Assembly: GCA_029641185.1 (NCBI GenBank)
Contig: JAPWGK010000009.1
Location: 508,501 to 572,500, forward strand
Origin: Pseudofabraea citricarpa
Taxonomy: Eukaryota > Ascomycota > Leotiomycetes > Helotiales > Dermateaceae
Direction: 5' to 3'
Length of the DNA: 64,000 bases
Of this stretch, positions 21,840-34,100 are shown in pieces. A program made the translations under genes and the position numbers. The notes beneath the pieces are model-generated. The model worked only from the letters and a program-made list of their open reading frames with translations. It was not told where the DNA came from and ran no database searches. Position 1 is the first letter of the stretch; the number at the start of each line of letters is the position of its first letter.

Positions 21840-23469
21840 TCAAACCTTGGCCACGCCTTTCTCTCCCACGACAATCTCGCTTCCGTTTTCCACCTGACTC
21901 TCGATCTCACTCTCAACTACCATCTCCTTCTCCCTCACGGCCCTGATCTCAAAACATCTCACCACGACGACCCAAACACACATTCCACAGATAAAACCCA
22001 GACTGGCCTTGAAGCCCCTGTCGAACGTTGGCGCATCGGTAACCGGGTACAAGAATTGCTGAATCACGGTCGTGAGTGCAGAACCGCAACTGTTCATGAC
22101 TGCAATGGTTAGAGCTCGTACTTGTGAGTCGTTCGAGCACAGTATGTTCGCCCATGACATGTAGATGGGGGACAATGGGCCGTCGAGCCCGGCGAATAAG
22201 TAGGATACAATGTGGAGTCCTAGGGGAATCTCCCAGACTATCAGGCAGATGGTGCCGAAGAGGAGGAAAAACTGTGTTATCAGTCAGTAAGCTTTCACCT
22301 CGCAATGGAAATTGGACTTGCCATGTTGATGGCAACGACAGTCATCCGTCGTCCTGTCGCATCGACGTAAACGTTCGCTGCAAGAATCATGACAATATTC
22401 CAGCCGTTGATAGCCGTCGGAATATTGTTTACTTGGTAGATACTCCAGCTGTTGACAGTATCGTTTTTGAGATAAAGTTGCATGACGGTATTCGCGACTT
22501 TACCAACCGTTGTGTTCCAGAACCTACAACCGTTAGCAATTACAGCACATGGAGGAGTGGAAATCTGGCTTACATCCACAAGATGGTGAGGACGTAGAGT
22601 TGCCAAGATTTGAAACATCGACCAAAAGTTCCCCAGTCGAGTTCTCCTCTCGATTCTCTATCATCCTCGACCATCCTCTCCAAAGACCGCCTCTTATCTT
22701 CCTCAGTGAAGTAAAAAGCCGTCGTCTTGTCTGGCGTGTCTGGGAAAAAGACAATTCCGTAAACAGCAACAATGACGGTGATGACGCCGTCGATAATGAA
22801 TACCCAGCGCCAAGCAGCAATGCCATTCGTGCCATTCAAGCCTGCCAGCACGGCACTTTGAAGATAGCCACTGATCATAGTCCCGACATAAGCAGCGCAC
22901 GAGAAGATGGCCGTTCGTTTACCGAGTTCGGTTCTCTTGTACCAACTTCCCAGAACGTATTGCATTCCTACAAACGACGTGCCTTCAAGCAGCCCAATAA
23001 AGAACCGAATTGGATAGAGCTTATAGCAAATCAGCACGACTTCATCTCCCGAAAACCCACGCACTCATACCTGGTTGTAATGCGTCACTTTATAGGTGCA
23101 GATGGTCAAGACGGCCCAGATCAACTCGCACCCGGGCAGCAAATAGCGCGGAGGAACTCGCGTGAGCAACAAATTGGCAGGAATCCCACCGATGATGGTC
23201 CCGACTTGAAAACATGTCGTCGCGTAGTTGAACTGCTTGCCGTACATGGCAAGATCCTCCTTCATGCCCGACACATAGGCATTGCTCAGGTTGGCTTGGT
23301 CCAGCCATTTGGTGAAGTAAGCGAGACATCCGTAGGTCAGGATGAAGAAATCGATTTTGTGCAGCAGCTTCTTCTCCGTCTGTGTGGTGCCTTCCGGGTA
23401 CCAGATGAAGAACTTGGGCTTGTTCTTGCCGTAGGACGAGGCGAAGAGGTTCTTGATAAAAGAAAGCAT
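21840..23469 (-). CDS. MFS transporter, anion:cation symporter (Dal5/Liz1/Seo1-like)
   Basis: Plasma-membrane permease of the ACS family, which takes up vitamins, allantoate, nicotinate or other carboxylates. Exons 23469-23071, 23019-22574, 22523-22322, 22271-21840 give 492 aa. The start (MLSFIKNLFAS) puts the hallmark FFIWYPEGTTQTEKKLLHKID at the right distance from the end. Typical motifs follow: LAYFTKWLDQANLSNAYVSGMKEDL, RFFIGLLEGTSFVG and WRWVFIIDGVITV. About 12 membrane segments can be read. Intron 3 is a GC-AG intron (ATG|GCAAGT...CACAG). The upstream open frame to 23751 is not family-like and was not used. It is divergent from the adjacent oxygenase genes, which suggests a shared substrate pathway. 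Confidence 0.88.
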
Positions 23470-24044
23470 CTTTGCCTTCTCCACGAACGACCTGGAAACC
23501 GAACCAAACGCGAAAAAACACAAGAGCAAAAGCAAAAAGAAAGCAAAAGAAAAGAGGATTTCCCTAACATGATAGATAGTTAGGAGATAAAAGAGAGCAC
23601 GTGCCACGATCGGCCAGCCAGCAACGAAACAATAGATAGCCAGTATGCATATCCCACTTTCCAATGCCACATTCCAGGCGTTCGGGGTCTCGGCCGAGGA
23701 CAATTCCTCGACGGTGATTGGCTCCTCGCCAAAGATGGGGTCGGTAAACATGTCGGCATACCCGCTTCGATTGTGGTACAGGCCGAACTTCTGGCGCTAG
23801 AGCGAGGACAAGTCCCATCCTGCCTCTGCATTTTTGCCTCGTTCGTTCATCTTTATCTCTGAGACAGCCGCCGGAAAAGGAACCTGTTGGCCGGCAGAAT
23901 ATCAGGCGACTTGCCGCGACGGGCAATATTCACTTGAAGCTGTCTGTACCGAGATCGCAGTTGGCTTTTTGCAGCCTACAGTGCTACGAGCATTGGAATA
24001 ACTTGCTTCGTGATATCTCACCGTTCAGTCAACAGCCAGAAAAG
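23470..24044. promoter_or_regulatory. Bidirectional promoter, MFS transporter / 2OG oxygenase
   Basis: A 575-bp divergent intergenic region between the transporter (-) and the first oxygenase (+). A shared promoter is inferred from arrangement only; no specific site was identified. Confidence 0.4.
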
Positions 24045-25358
24045 ATGGCTGAGGTTCTAAGTGCACCGTCTGCGTTGCCGATCGATGCGAAGAAGGTGAT
24101 ATTCGAATGCCGGGCAGAGAAAATGCGGCAGAACTAATCGTCTCATTGAATATAGGACGAGTACGTGTATTTCCATTCCGGATCCGAGGCGACGTACCGC
24201 AAGGTGGTTCCCAAAGACCAGCAGACGTCATTTACGTCGATTCCGACTATTGATATTGCAGAAATCGATAACCCGTCCCTCGAAGTACGCAAGCAGATCG
24301 CGAGACAAATCTACGAAGCTTGTAGCACGTGCGGCTTCTTCTATGTCAAGAACCATGGAATTCCAGAGGAGCTCGTGAAAGACACGTTTGAAGTCATCAA
24401 GAGATTCTTTGCGGAAGATCTGGAAGTCAAGATGGATGCCCACTCACTGAAAAATCCGGCTATTAGAGGATATGAGCCCATGTTTTATACTAAATTGGAT
24501 CCAACTACTACAGGAGGTACGCAAAGAAATTCTGCGCTAGAGTCCTAGCTAAATGAAGTAGATTTCAAAGAAGCATTCACCATGGGCGATTGTGTCATCG
24601 AACCCGAACAAGACTACGTCGGAAAAGTTGGCAAAGCACCGCCAGCACACATAACACAACCGCAAAACATCTGGCCGACGAAAGCGCCTTATTTCCGCGA
24701 AGGAGTATATCGGTACTACAATGCCGTCTTACCGCTAGCTATGAAGCTGGTCCGGATCTTTGCTCTCGCCTTTGAACTCGAAGAGAAGGCATTCGATGAA
24801 TATTTCAACTTTCCAATCACCGGCATGAGACCTTTGCACTATCCACCAATGCCTCCGGATACCGGAGCGGAGGGTATTGGACTTGGTGCTCATGCTGATT
24901 TCTCATGTACGCCACCAACAAAGAGTTGAATAAAACGTATACTGATAGAAACAGGGCTTACACTTGTTCTCCAAGACACCGTCCCTGCTCTCGAAGTGCT
25001 CAACCAAGATGGACTCTGGGTCGACGCTAACCCGCAACCCAACACGCTCGTGTGCAACGTCGGCCAGTATCTCGAGAGACAGAGCAACGGCAGATTCCAA
25101 GCCACGGTCCATCGTGTGCGGAACAAGACGGGAGAGAGGCGTTACTCTTTGCCTTTCTTCCTCACTATGGATCCTGATGTCCAGCTTGGCGTCCTTGAAT
25201 CTTGCGTAGAGGAGGGCGAGAAACCGAAGTACGATCCCATTAATGTGGGAGAGCTGTATATCCGAAGGGTCTTGCCGGCAAGGGTGAAGCATCCCACTAG
25301 TATCAAGTATCGCGATGTGCCGCAGGAGGAGTGGAAGTATGATTTCTTGCTTAGCTAG
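24045..25358 (+). CDS. 2-oxoglutarate/Fe(II)-dependent dioxygenase (isopenicillin-N-synthase-like)
   Basis: Four exons (24045-24095, 24156-24516, 24562-24906, 24955-25358), 386 aa. N-terminal DIOX_N motif IPTIDIAEIDNP...CGFFYVKNHGIPEE. The catalytic core carries the iron ligands H-x-D in GAHADFSWLTLVLQD and the distal His in TVHRV. The 2OG-binding R-x-S lies in RRYSLPFFL. The phases of introns 2 and 3 restore conserved words across the junctions (TTTG|DFKE, DFS|WLTL). Intron 1 uses a weaker GTGATA donor, so the first 17 residues are the least certain part. It probably oxidises a small acid or secondary metabolite. It is paired with a paralogue just downstream and a divergent transporter. Confidence 0.88.
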
Positions 25359-25679
25359 ATAGAATGCATTGTTGTTTATTACTGATATATTTGTGAGAAG
25401 ATTGGGTATTCAATTGAAGAATAATATTTGCAATCAAATTGAATTTTGTCACAAGTCAAAGGAATACTTTGGCATTCTCTTGGTGAGCTATTTCGTCAAA
25501 AGTTTCTACTTTGCCCTCTGGAATCAGCTCATAAGCCTACAAGCTATCTGGAGTAGCTTGGCCGCGCTGCGACATCCCACTTTTGATGGCTGATGTTAAC
25601 CTCCACTCTCATCAAGAATATAGAGCAAGAGGTCCTCCATGCTAATATCTTTATTCCAACGAACATAAAAGCAGGCGTT
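25359..25679. other. Short intergenic region between tandem oxygenases
   Basis: About 320 bp, AT-rich. An ATG at 25593 is in frame with the second oxygenase but adds a non-conserved leader. Nothing else is visible. Confidence 0.4.
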
Positions 25680-26777
25680 ATGGTTGCGAACGACTCTTCG
25701 GCCGCTCAAGGCTACACTCTGCTCAAGCTCTCTTCGGCAGAAGGACCAGTGTACCGACAAGTAAAGCAAAAAGCAGTACGAGAAGCTCTCCCAGGAGAAA
25801 TCCCACTGATAGATGTATCTGGCATGTTCAGCGACTCCGCGTCAGAAAGACAAGCAGTCGCCGACCAAATCCACAAAGCGGCCACGACGATTGGCTTCTT
25901 CTACATGACCAACCATGGAATACCCAGCACCACAACCGAATCTGCGTGCCGATCCGCACTGGATTTCTTCAAGCAGCCCGCACACAAGAAAGAGATTGTC
26001 AACTCCAAGAAGCTGAAAGGGTACAACGGGTGGAAACCACCGGCGACGCAGAAGATCAGCGAAAACGAGTCGGTGGACGTGAGAGAAAACTTCAGCATCA
26101 CGTACTCTACAACCTATGATCCGACGATCAGAGATGAAGATCCCATCCCCGAAGACGTATCAAAGTTTCTCCCCAAGAGAGAAGATGAGCTTCCATGGGA
26201 GAGAATCTCAGACCTGCCAAGCTTCAAGGACGACACTCTCGAGTACTGGCAAGCCTGCCTCAACCTAGCAAGAAACCTGCTGCGGGCCTTCGCGCTGTCA
26301 CTCTCACTCGAAGAAGATTACTTCAGGTCCAAAACCACGTATCCAGACGCATCACTAGCGCTGAACTACTATCCGACGATTCCAGCCTCGGCCGGCGACG
26401 AAGAAAACGTCAGCATAGGCTCGCACACGGATTTCCAATTCTTCACCATCCTCTGGCAGGATATCGTCGGTGGGCTGCAAGTCTTGACGCCTGAGGGAGA
26501 GTGGATCAGCGCTACGCCCATCGAGGGCAGTCTCGTCGTCAATATTGGCGATTATCTCATGCGCATCACGAATGATCGCTATTTGTCGACGGTGCACCGG
26601 GCTAAGAACATGAGTGGGAAGGAGAGGTTGAGTATGGCCTTCTTTTTTGGCTTCAATCTGAACGAGAGGTGTGGCGTCCTCCCGAGCTGTGTCGATGCTG
26701 AGCATCCGGCCAAGTATGAGGAGATCTCGTGCGAGGAGTGGATTAGGAGACGCATTGAAGCGACGTATATCAAGTAG
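25680..26777 (+). CDS. 2-oxoglutarate/Fe(II)-dependent dioxygenase, second tandem copy
   Basis: Intronless, 365 aa from the ATG at 25680 (MVANDSSAAQGY). DIOX_N segment IPLIDVSGMFSD...IGFFYMTNHGIPS. Iron ligands lie in GSHTDFQFFTILWQD (H-x-D) and TVHRAKN (distal His), with R-x-S in ERLSMAFFFGFN. It is clearly related to the neighbour at 24045 but lacks its three introns and is considerably diverged. This points to an old duplication or separate recruitment rather than a recent copy. It probably works in the same pathway; the substrate is unknown. Confidence 0.88.
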   Translation: MVANDSSAAQGYTLLKLSSAEGPVYRQVKQKAVREALPGEIPLIDVSGMFSDSASERQAVADQIHKAATTIGFFYMTNHGIPSTTTESACRSALDFFKQPAHKKEIVNSKKLKGYNGWKPPATQKISENESVDVRENFSITYSTTYDPTIRDEDPIPEDVSKFLPKREDELPWERISDLPSFKDDTLEYWQACLNLARNLLRAFALSLSLEEDYFRSKTTYPDASLALNYYPTIPASAGDEENVSIGSHTDFQFFTILWQDIVGGLQVLTPEGEWISATPIEGSLVVNIGDYLMRITNDRYLSTVHRAKNMSGKERLSMAFFFGFNLNERCGVLPSCVDAEHPAKYEEISCEEWIRRRIEATYIK

Positions 26778-26955
26778 TCACAAAGCGATACGGATCTTCC
26801 GAGCTCAAGAAACAAAGGAAAAAACAAAAGAAAAACCAAAAAAAACCAAGAAAGTCTAGAACAACTTTGAGTATGTAAAGAGGCAGCAATTGCGAGAAAT
26901 TTCATATATTTAAAGGCCAATACTTGTTTCAGAAACGTGCAGATATTCATCCATC

Positions 26956-27286
26956 CTACGAAGAGGCCTTGCAGCTTGCAGTCCCCACCGCGCCCTCAGG
27001 AAATACAACCCCAGATGATGCACCCCAGTTCGCCATGATCTCCTCGCAGTCCGCGTTCGTGAATTCCGTCGTCATGTTCGTGCAGAACTCGCCGTTGTAA
27101 TCTGGCTGCCCGTTCCTGTCCAGGCAGCTCTGTCCCCCGAATGATACGGTGCCGTCTCTGGTGCAGCTGCAGTCGACGGCAAGAACGGAACTAGAAGTTG
27201 ATGTTAGCTTTTTATTTGAATCATATATAAGAGAAATTTAATTACCTTGCGAGAGCCAGCAGAGTGATTGTTGTGAAGCTCTTCAT
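26956..27286 (-). CDS. Small cysteine-rich secreted protein
   Basis: A two-exon gene too small to stand out as an open frame: 27286-27246 and 27190-26956 over a 55-nt intron (AG|GTAATT ... CTTCTAG|TT) placed inside the signal peptide. The product is 91 aa: Lys plus a hydrophobic leader (MKSFTTITLLALASSVLAV) with probable cleavage near 18-19. The mature part of about 72 aa has six cysteines (21, 23, 36, 50, 62, 87) and one N-x-T site (NMTT). Size, cysteine content and secretion signal match the effector-like class of fungal secreted proteins. I recognise no family, and no toxicity is implied. A TATATATAG tract lies about 165 bp upstream of the start. Confidence 0.72.
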
Positions 27287-27904
27287 TTTGTCGTCGTGAT
27301 ATTGAGATTGAGATTGAGTAGGTTGATATACAGAAATTTCGAAATTCAAGGGCGAGGACGTATGCAAAAAAACAATGAAATGAATGAATGAGTGACGAAC
27401 GTGTGTGTATGTGGGTGGCACAATCAAATGACAAGGCGGAAGAGGCAAATATATATAGCTAAATTTTCACCATTTGAAGGCTGAATATTGGCACTTAACA
27501 AGCGACGAGCTATGTAACATGAAACATAATATAACATGCTTTAGAATCCATCGAATATGCGCTCGCTAAAAACAACGGTACTGTTCTCTTGCCAATTGTT
27601 TGAATGTTGATGCAAGCGAAACTTTGTTGCTTCGTGGTTCAGATAGAGTAACACGTGGTGGTGCTTCATAGTTCATCCTTTGTTATCATACATTCGCTAG
27701 CTTGACTCAGCCATTACAATAAGATGATTTCGGCGATAGTGAGTACGAAGGTTTTAAGCGGCGCTGGATAGTTGGATTCAGTGTTTCCAGGGATGAACAT
27801 TCAGCGAAGAGAGAATCAATAAAAGTGCACTTTGGCGGTTTTGATGGCATTGGAAGCATTTCATTGCAATTCAACTGAACCAGGTTTTATCATAATCGCT
27901 CTTT

Positions 27905-27963
<59 letters not shown>

Positions 27964-28150
27964 GATTTCTACTTTCAGATATGGCCTATTAAACTGGGAG
28001 CTATAATTTCATTCTCGGCATTTAGAGTTAGAACTAATCTGTTCATATATCACTCCTCACTGGCAGTATAATTAAGTATGAAGCATGAAAACTAAAAGAT
28101 AAATATTATTTGGTGATAAAAGTTTGAAAGTACAGGCCAACTCATTTGCA
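27287..28150. other. AT-rich intergenic region with dinucleotide repeats
   Basis: No coding sequence seen. It holds a compound (CA)n(TA)n microsatellite at 27908-27963 and marks the left edge of the AT-rich accessory block. Confidence 0.6.
27908..27963 (+). repeat. Compound (AC)n(AT)n microsatellite
   Basis: About 17 AC units run directly into about 11 AT units. Confidence 0.95.
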
Positions 28151-31100
28151 TTAATCAGAATCTGAATCACTATCGTCGTCAGATGGCGCTTTGATAATTG
28201 GTCCTTCAATTGGCCCAGTTCCAACCTGTGCAAAAGTATGACCTGGGTGTGTGCTGCTAGCTGTCCAATGACATTTGAAACAGAAGTCAAAATCTGGACA
28301 AGTCTCACAGTGAAATCTGATTCCAAAGATGTTCTAGTAGAGATAATTAGTTTGTGAAAAGTATAAGGAAAGAGACCGTAGGAATTTGGAAGTTACTTAC
28401 TCCTCCAGACCAAAGTCCACAGCCATCACAAAAACTATAATGCTCCTGCCCTGACACTATTCGTGGCCAGGTTCTCTGTCTGCTCCTCGGTTTATCTTTA
28501 CTTGTTGCTACGTTCGTAGACTCGGTACTATCTAGAAGGTTCATGAGGTCTTCTTGGCCGTGAAATAGTGTGATATGTTGTGGTGTCCACCCTCTCAAAC
28601 ATGGCTGCGTAGGATTTGCACCATTGTTTAATAGTAGCTGAATTGTAGCTGGATTCCACTCTTTACATGCCCAATGCAGGGGCGTCCAGCCATCGATGTC
28701 TGGACGATTTAACTCCGGGTTACTCTCTAGAACTTGCTTGATGACAGAGAGTGAACCCGAAACGGCTGCATGATGAATCACAGTGCGTTTCTGTTTGTCT
28801 TCGACATCGATTTTCGACCCTGGGGCGTCTAAGAGGCGCTGAAAAATTGGTCGACGACCATTTTGAGCACCATGGTGTAAAGCGTACCTCCCCTGATCAT
28901 CTACATTCATGACTTGTGCGCCTTGCTCCAGTAGAAATGGAACAGCATCTGGAAAATTCAATGCCGCAGCACTCAGAGCGTAGCCAAAGACACCACCACG
29001 GATGTTGACATCCAGGTTCCATTTGGACAACTCCTCGATGACTGCCATATTGTTGCCTAAGATTGCTGATTGTAAAGCCGTGTTCCATCGTTCTGTCTGT
29101 GCATTTACATCCACATTTCTTTCCAGCAGAAGTTTTACAATGGTTTCTCTTCCTTGATACGAAGCCATTTGCAATGCAAGGACACCATCTACCGGAGGGC
29201 CTTCTTTATAGGTAATTATCATTTGTGCAATGTCCTCCTTGCCCTTATCTAAAGCAAGAGTCAATGCGCTCAAGCCATCGTGTGTCTTTGCTTCGAGACT
29301 CGCACCAGCGCTTATCAATAGGTATACAACATTTGCTGTACTTACTGAAATGGCTGCAAGAAGAGCAGTATTGTTATTTGAACATTTGATTTCCAATCCT
29401 GCTCCGGCCTCTATTAGAATCTTGACTAGATCTGAATCTTCTGATTCAATCACTTTTATTAAGGCCGTGTTTTGCATGTCGTCCTGCGCGTCAATATTGG
29501 CCCCTCCTTTTATCAGAAGTTCAGCAACTGTTTTCTTTCGGTTTATTTCGACATCTTTCTTGCCGGAAGCAAGATGATGGAGAACGCCCTGCCTATTGAT
29601 ATCGATGGCTTTCGCATTTGCCCCATAACTGAGGAACATATCTACCACTAAATAATAGCAAGGTTAGCCATAATCTTATCTAACAGGCAAGTAAAATGGT
29701 GATAGGAATGGATTAGTTCAGGCCGTATCAAGACTTGAAAAAGGCATAGCAGAAGTCGGGTGGATTCTAAATTAGTGGTGGGTTTTACCTTCAGGTAACA
29801 CGACCCTTGTCGCCAACATCAACGGGGTTACGCCATCATTATCCGCCGCGTCAACTTCAATCCCATGGTCAAGAAACCATTGAGAAGCTTCTTTGCTCTC
29901 GAAAGAGAAACTTAGAGCGGTTCGCCCGTCTTCTACTCGAGCTTTCAAGTCCGCTTGATGATCGTGTAGCAGCTCCAATACAGCTGCCTTTCCATGCATC
30001 GCTGCTACATGAATAGGCCTCCACCCATCGTCATCCTGAAACTCAACCCCGTGCTTATGTCCAAGGAGGAGACGGATTATATCCATATTTCCGTTTGCAC
30101 ACGCGTGATGTAGTGGAAACCAGCCGATCTCATCTTTCATGTCGAGGCTCGCCCTATACTCGAGTAAGAGTTGGGTGATTTCTAACAGCTGTTTTTGAAT
30201 TGCTATAACGAGTGGTGTGTGTTCTAGATCATCTTTTGCATTTACGTTACTTCCAAATTCGAGAAGAAGACGAGTTGCAGCTCCATGATTCTTCTCCACG
30301 GAAAGATGCAGAGCAGATTTGCCCCAACCATCTCTTTCGTCCAAGTCCATTTCATTGTCCTTTTCGAATAGCAACTTAATTATGGATAAACTGCCCACTA
30401 TTGCTGCATTGTGAAGCGTACTACGGCCTCCCGCACCTACGACTTTTGGATTCGCCTTTTGGTCTATCAAATACCGAACGATTTCGTCGTGTGAACCTAA
30501 GATTGACAAGTGCAATGGAGTGTGTCTAGAATAATTTGAAGCATCGACTTCGGATCCATTATCAAGCAATGTCTTAACTACTGCTAGATAGCCTCCATCG
30601 GCTGCAATATGGAGAGCAGTACTCCCTGCTTCATCAACGGTATCTTGTTTGCTTCCATATTGCAAAAGAAGTTGAGTTATTGAATCATGCCCAAGTCCGG
30701 ACGCGAGATGCAAGGCGGTTTGACCTAAGCTGTTTTGGAATTCTATGTTGGCTCCATGCTGAATGAGAAACTCGGTAGTTGTTGCTCGGCCTTTTAGAAC
30801 AGCATGTGCCAGTGGAGTTCGCTGCGGGAGAGATTTATCCGAAACTTGTATATCAGCTCCCTTTTTAATTAAAAGATCAAGTATTTCGTTGTTCCCAAGT
30901 GAAGCTGCATGATGAATAGCCAGAAGCCCATCTTTATCTTCCCTATCAAGATATGCTCCCTTTTTTAATATCAATTCAATCATTGACTGGAGTTCACTCT
31001 TCACCGCGAGTATGAGCGGAGTTGAATCAAGGATCTCTTTAGGATTCGGATCCGCGCCTCTTAGGAGCAAAAGTTCAGCGATTGCCCAGAATCCATTTGA

Positions 31101-34100
31101 TACAGCACTGTAGAATGCTGTAAATCCCTCATCATCTGTTGATTCAAGAATTGAACCATGTGATACGAGTGACTCAACAACTTTGCTATAGCCCCTTGAA
31201 GCGGCTAGAATGAGAGGAGAGCATCCTTTACTGTCTCGTATCTGAATGTCTGCACCTGAATTTATGAGCAGCTCAACTGTCATAATGTGGCCACGTGAGC
31301 AAGCTAGATGTAATGGACTGGATTTGCCGGAGTTGAGCAAGTCTTTCGGACTCTTCGATACACGTAAGAGAAGCTGGACTATCTCTAAATGTCCATTTAA
31401 TGCAGCCAAGTGCAATGCTGTCAAACCGTCATTTCGAGGAAGATCAAGATCAACATTTGCTTCAATCAACTGCGACACGATTGTAGAGAATCCTTTCCAT
31501 GAAGCGAGCAACAAGGGGGAAGAACTTGTTGCATCAAGCACGTTCACGTTAGCAGATTGGTCAATTAGATATTGAACAACCTGCCCACGACCATTTGCTG
31601 CCGCAATATGCAATGGCGTTGAGCCGTTTACATCCGCATTGATATCAGATCCAGCTCGATGAAGTTGCTTAACTAAGTCGAGATGACCATTTTGTGCAGC
31701 TCGGCAAATAAATATGGGCGAAAGATGCACAGTTCGCTGTGATTCTGCAATGCTCGCTACGATAACTCTGACCACAGACTCCTTTCCTCGTATAGAAGCT
31801 TGCTGCAGAGCTTCTTCAATCACGGAAGTCTTAATTCTTTCATCGAGAAATTGCTTCACCACATCAGGGTAACCGCTCTGTGCTGCAAGTTCCAATGCCC
31901 ACGCTCGATCCTTTGGTGTGAACTCTTCGTCTAGATTTGGTGAGCTAAGCATTGTTGCAACAACGTCGGAAAATCCAAGTTGCGCGGCCAAATGAAGCGT
32001 AGAGTCCAAGCATGCATCTTGTCGAATGTCAGGGTTACTAAACCGCCAGTAGAGTTCTGCCCATTTGCGCATATTGCTTTTTTGGCTTAAGAATTCTAGT
32101 ACAGTTTGCGTGTGCTTGCCAGTTTTATTAGACACGTTTCGGTAATGTGCTGGCCAGTACTGGACAGCGTATTTCAAAAAGTCCCATACTGTATCCTCGC
32201 GTTCGCTTTGGGTGGTCGCTAAAGGTCCATCAATCTGGATAGCGTCCATGGAAATATAATGCATGCAATCGTTTGCTATAGCCCAATGATCTCTGAGTTC
32301 GAAGCTTTCGGCATGGCCATCGCGTTTTCCGGTCGAATTCTCAAGAAATTCTCGGATAAAGGAATGAGCCAATCGCACTTCCCCATCTTCCACCTTAATT
32401 AACATCCCAAGATTATCTTTGAGATCCCCGACGAGATCATGTGCCATGTTCTCTCTAATCGAAGCTGGTGAAACCTCTATGCTCGAGGAAATTGCCAACG
32501 CAACAGCTAACTCCCTGATTCTCATAGGGCGAATTGCGTAGACAATCCAAGATAGGGCTAATTTTGCCCATATAGATATTTTGGCTAAAGAGTCTCTGAC
32601 AAGACCCGACACGTTGAATGGAAGGTCTTCCAAAGTTTTTACAAGAGCCGACTCTGTAGATTGAATTCTTGCATGAGCCAGATACTCCAAGACGAAAGAA
32701 GCCCACAAGTAGTCGTTCCTTTCAGAAAGCCTCTTCTTGATCTTGTTACCAAAGGCCGCCAAAAATGGTCGTGTCTCTATAAGCTGGGCAACTCCATTCT
32801 CAATATAAAGTTTCATATCCTCTTCAGCGTTCACCTGTCCGTTAATAGATATTTTGGGACAGAGTGAAAGTACCTCGAGAACTTCCGCATCATATCCACT
32901 TGTGAAAAGGACCTTGAATCCTTTGTTAACAGTATCTCTGAGTGCAACAAGATCATGCAAGAGTTGTCGACGAGATTCATCACAATGGTGGATTGCATTG
33001 ATCACACAGATAACTGGCAATTCATCCGAGGATGCTAGCAGAGTTCTTAAAAGAACCCAGAGGTCATCCTTTGTCCAGCTCTTTTCCTCTTTCAAATACG
33101 TGTATTTTGATCTGACTTGATGAAACAAGTCATGACTGCAGGCAAGTATCTGATGAGTAAGAGATATCATGAGCGATTTTACAGAATTTCTGCGGTCATC
33201 GTAGCGATCAAAAGAGAAATAGACAATTCTTGCATGACTGATCTGACTGCGGTAGATAGATTGAAATATGAAATGCGACAGAGCAGACTTGCCTGCTCCT
33301 TGATCTCCGTGTATCAAGAGAATAGAGGGCTTAGAACCAAATAGCCAAGATTTGTAAACATCATGAGATGTTATCCAATCGAATTTGCCATGTATCAGCG
33401 GTGGAGGTTTGATCGGAGGGCTCAAATTTGACAAAGTTTGAAGACATTGGCGATACTCATTGTCGAAATCTTTGCGAAGTTAGCATCCTAATTCAGATAT
33501 CATCGAGAACTCGGCACTAGAACATACTCGAGTCGGTCATCTTGATAGTCTTCATTATTGCTTTGAAATCATCATCGTCCTTCGAAAATTTGGAAATCCC
33601 TGCAAGGCTACGATCTCGGCTGATCTGCTCCTCACAAGGCACATCCAGTGTGAAATTGTATTTTGTAGTCTCCTAGAGTACCTCAGCATCGGAAATTTCG
33701 CTCTGGTATTGCCCCAAGTATTCGAAATGTTACTCATTGAGGTGTGATTTATCTTATCTTATCATTTATATATGACGTAGAATGGTTTGAAAAGGAATGA
33801 TTTACCATAGACTCTCCAGATATAATATTTTGAATATTTTGCCCACCTCCAAAAACGTTGGTAAGTTTATATCTGCCAGCGAGGGCATTGAAATCTGCAG
33901 TTAGTTCGCTGATAGGGTATGAAATATCCCTCACTGCCTTTCGGAGCCCCTTTTTTGGACATACAGGCAAGTTGTTGGCAATGTCGTAAATGATATCTTC
34001 CCAGGAATAGAGGGATGTTGCTCTATGAGGAGTCCCCAAAAACACCTAGCTGTTAGTTAGTGACAGACTCTAGTAGGATATTCAACACCTATAGTCACCA

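Noticed and set aside
23470..23751. N-terminal extension of the MFS transporter to 23751
   Set aside because: The extra residues are not family-like, and the methionine at 23469 gives the standard N-terminus.
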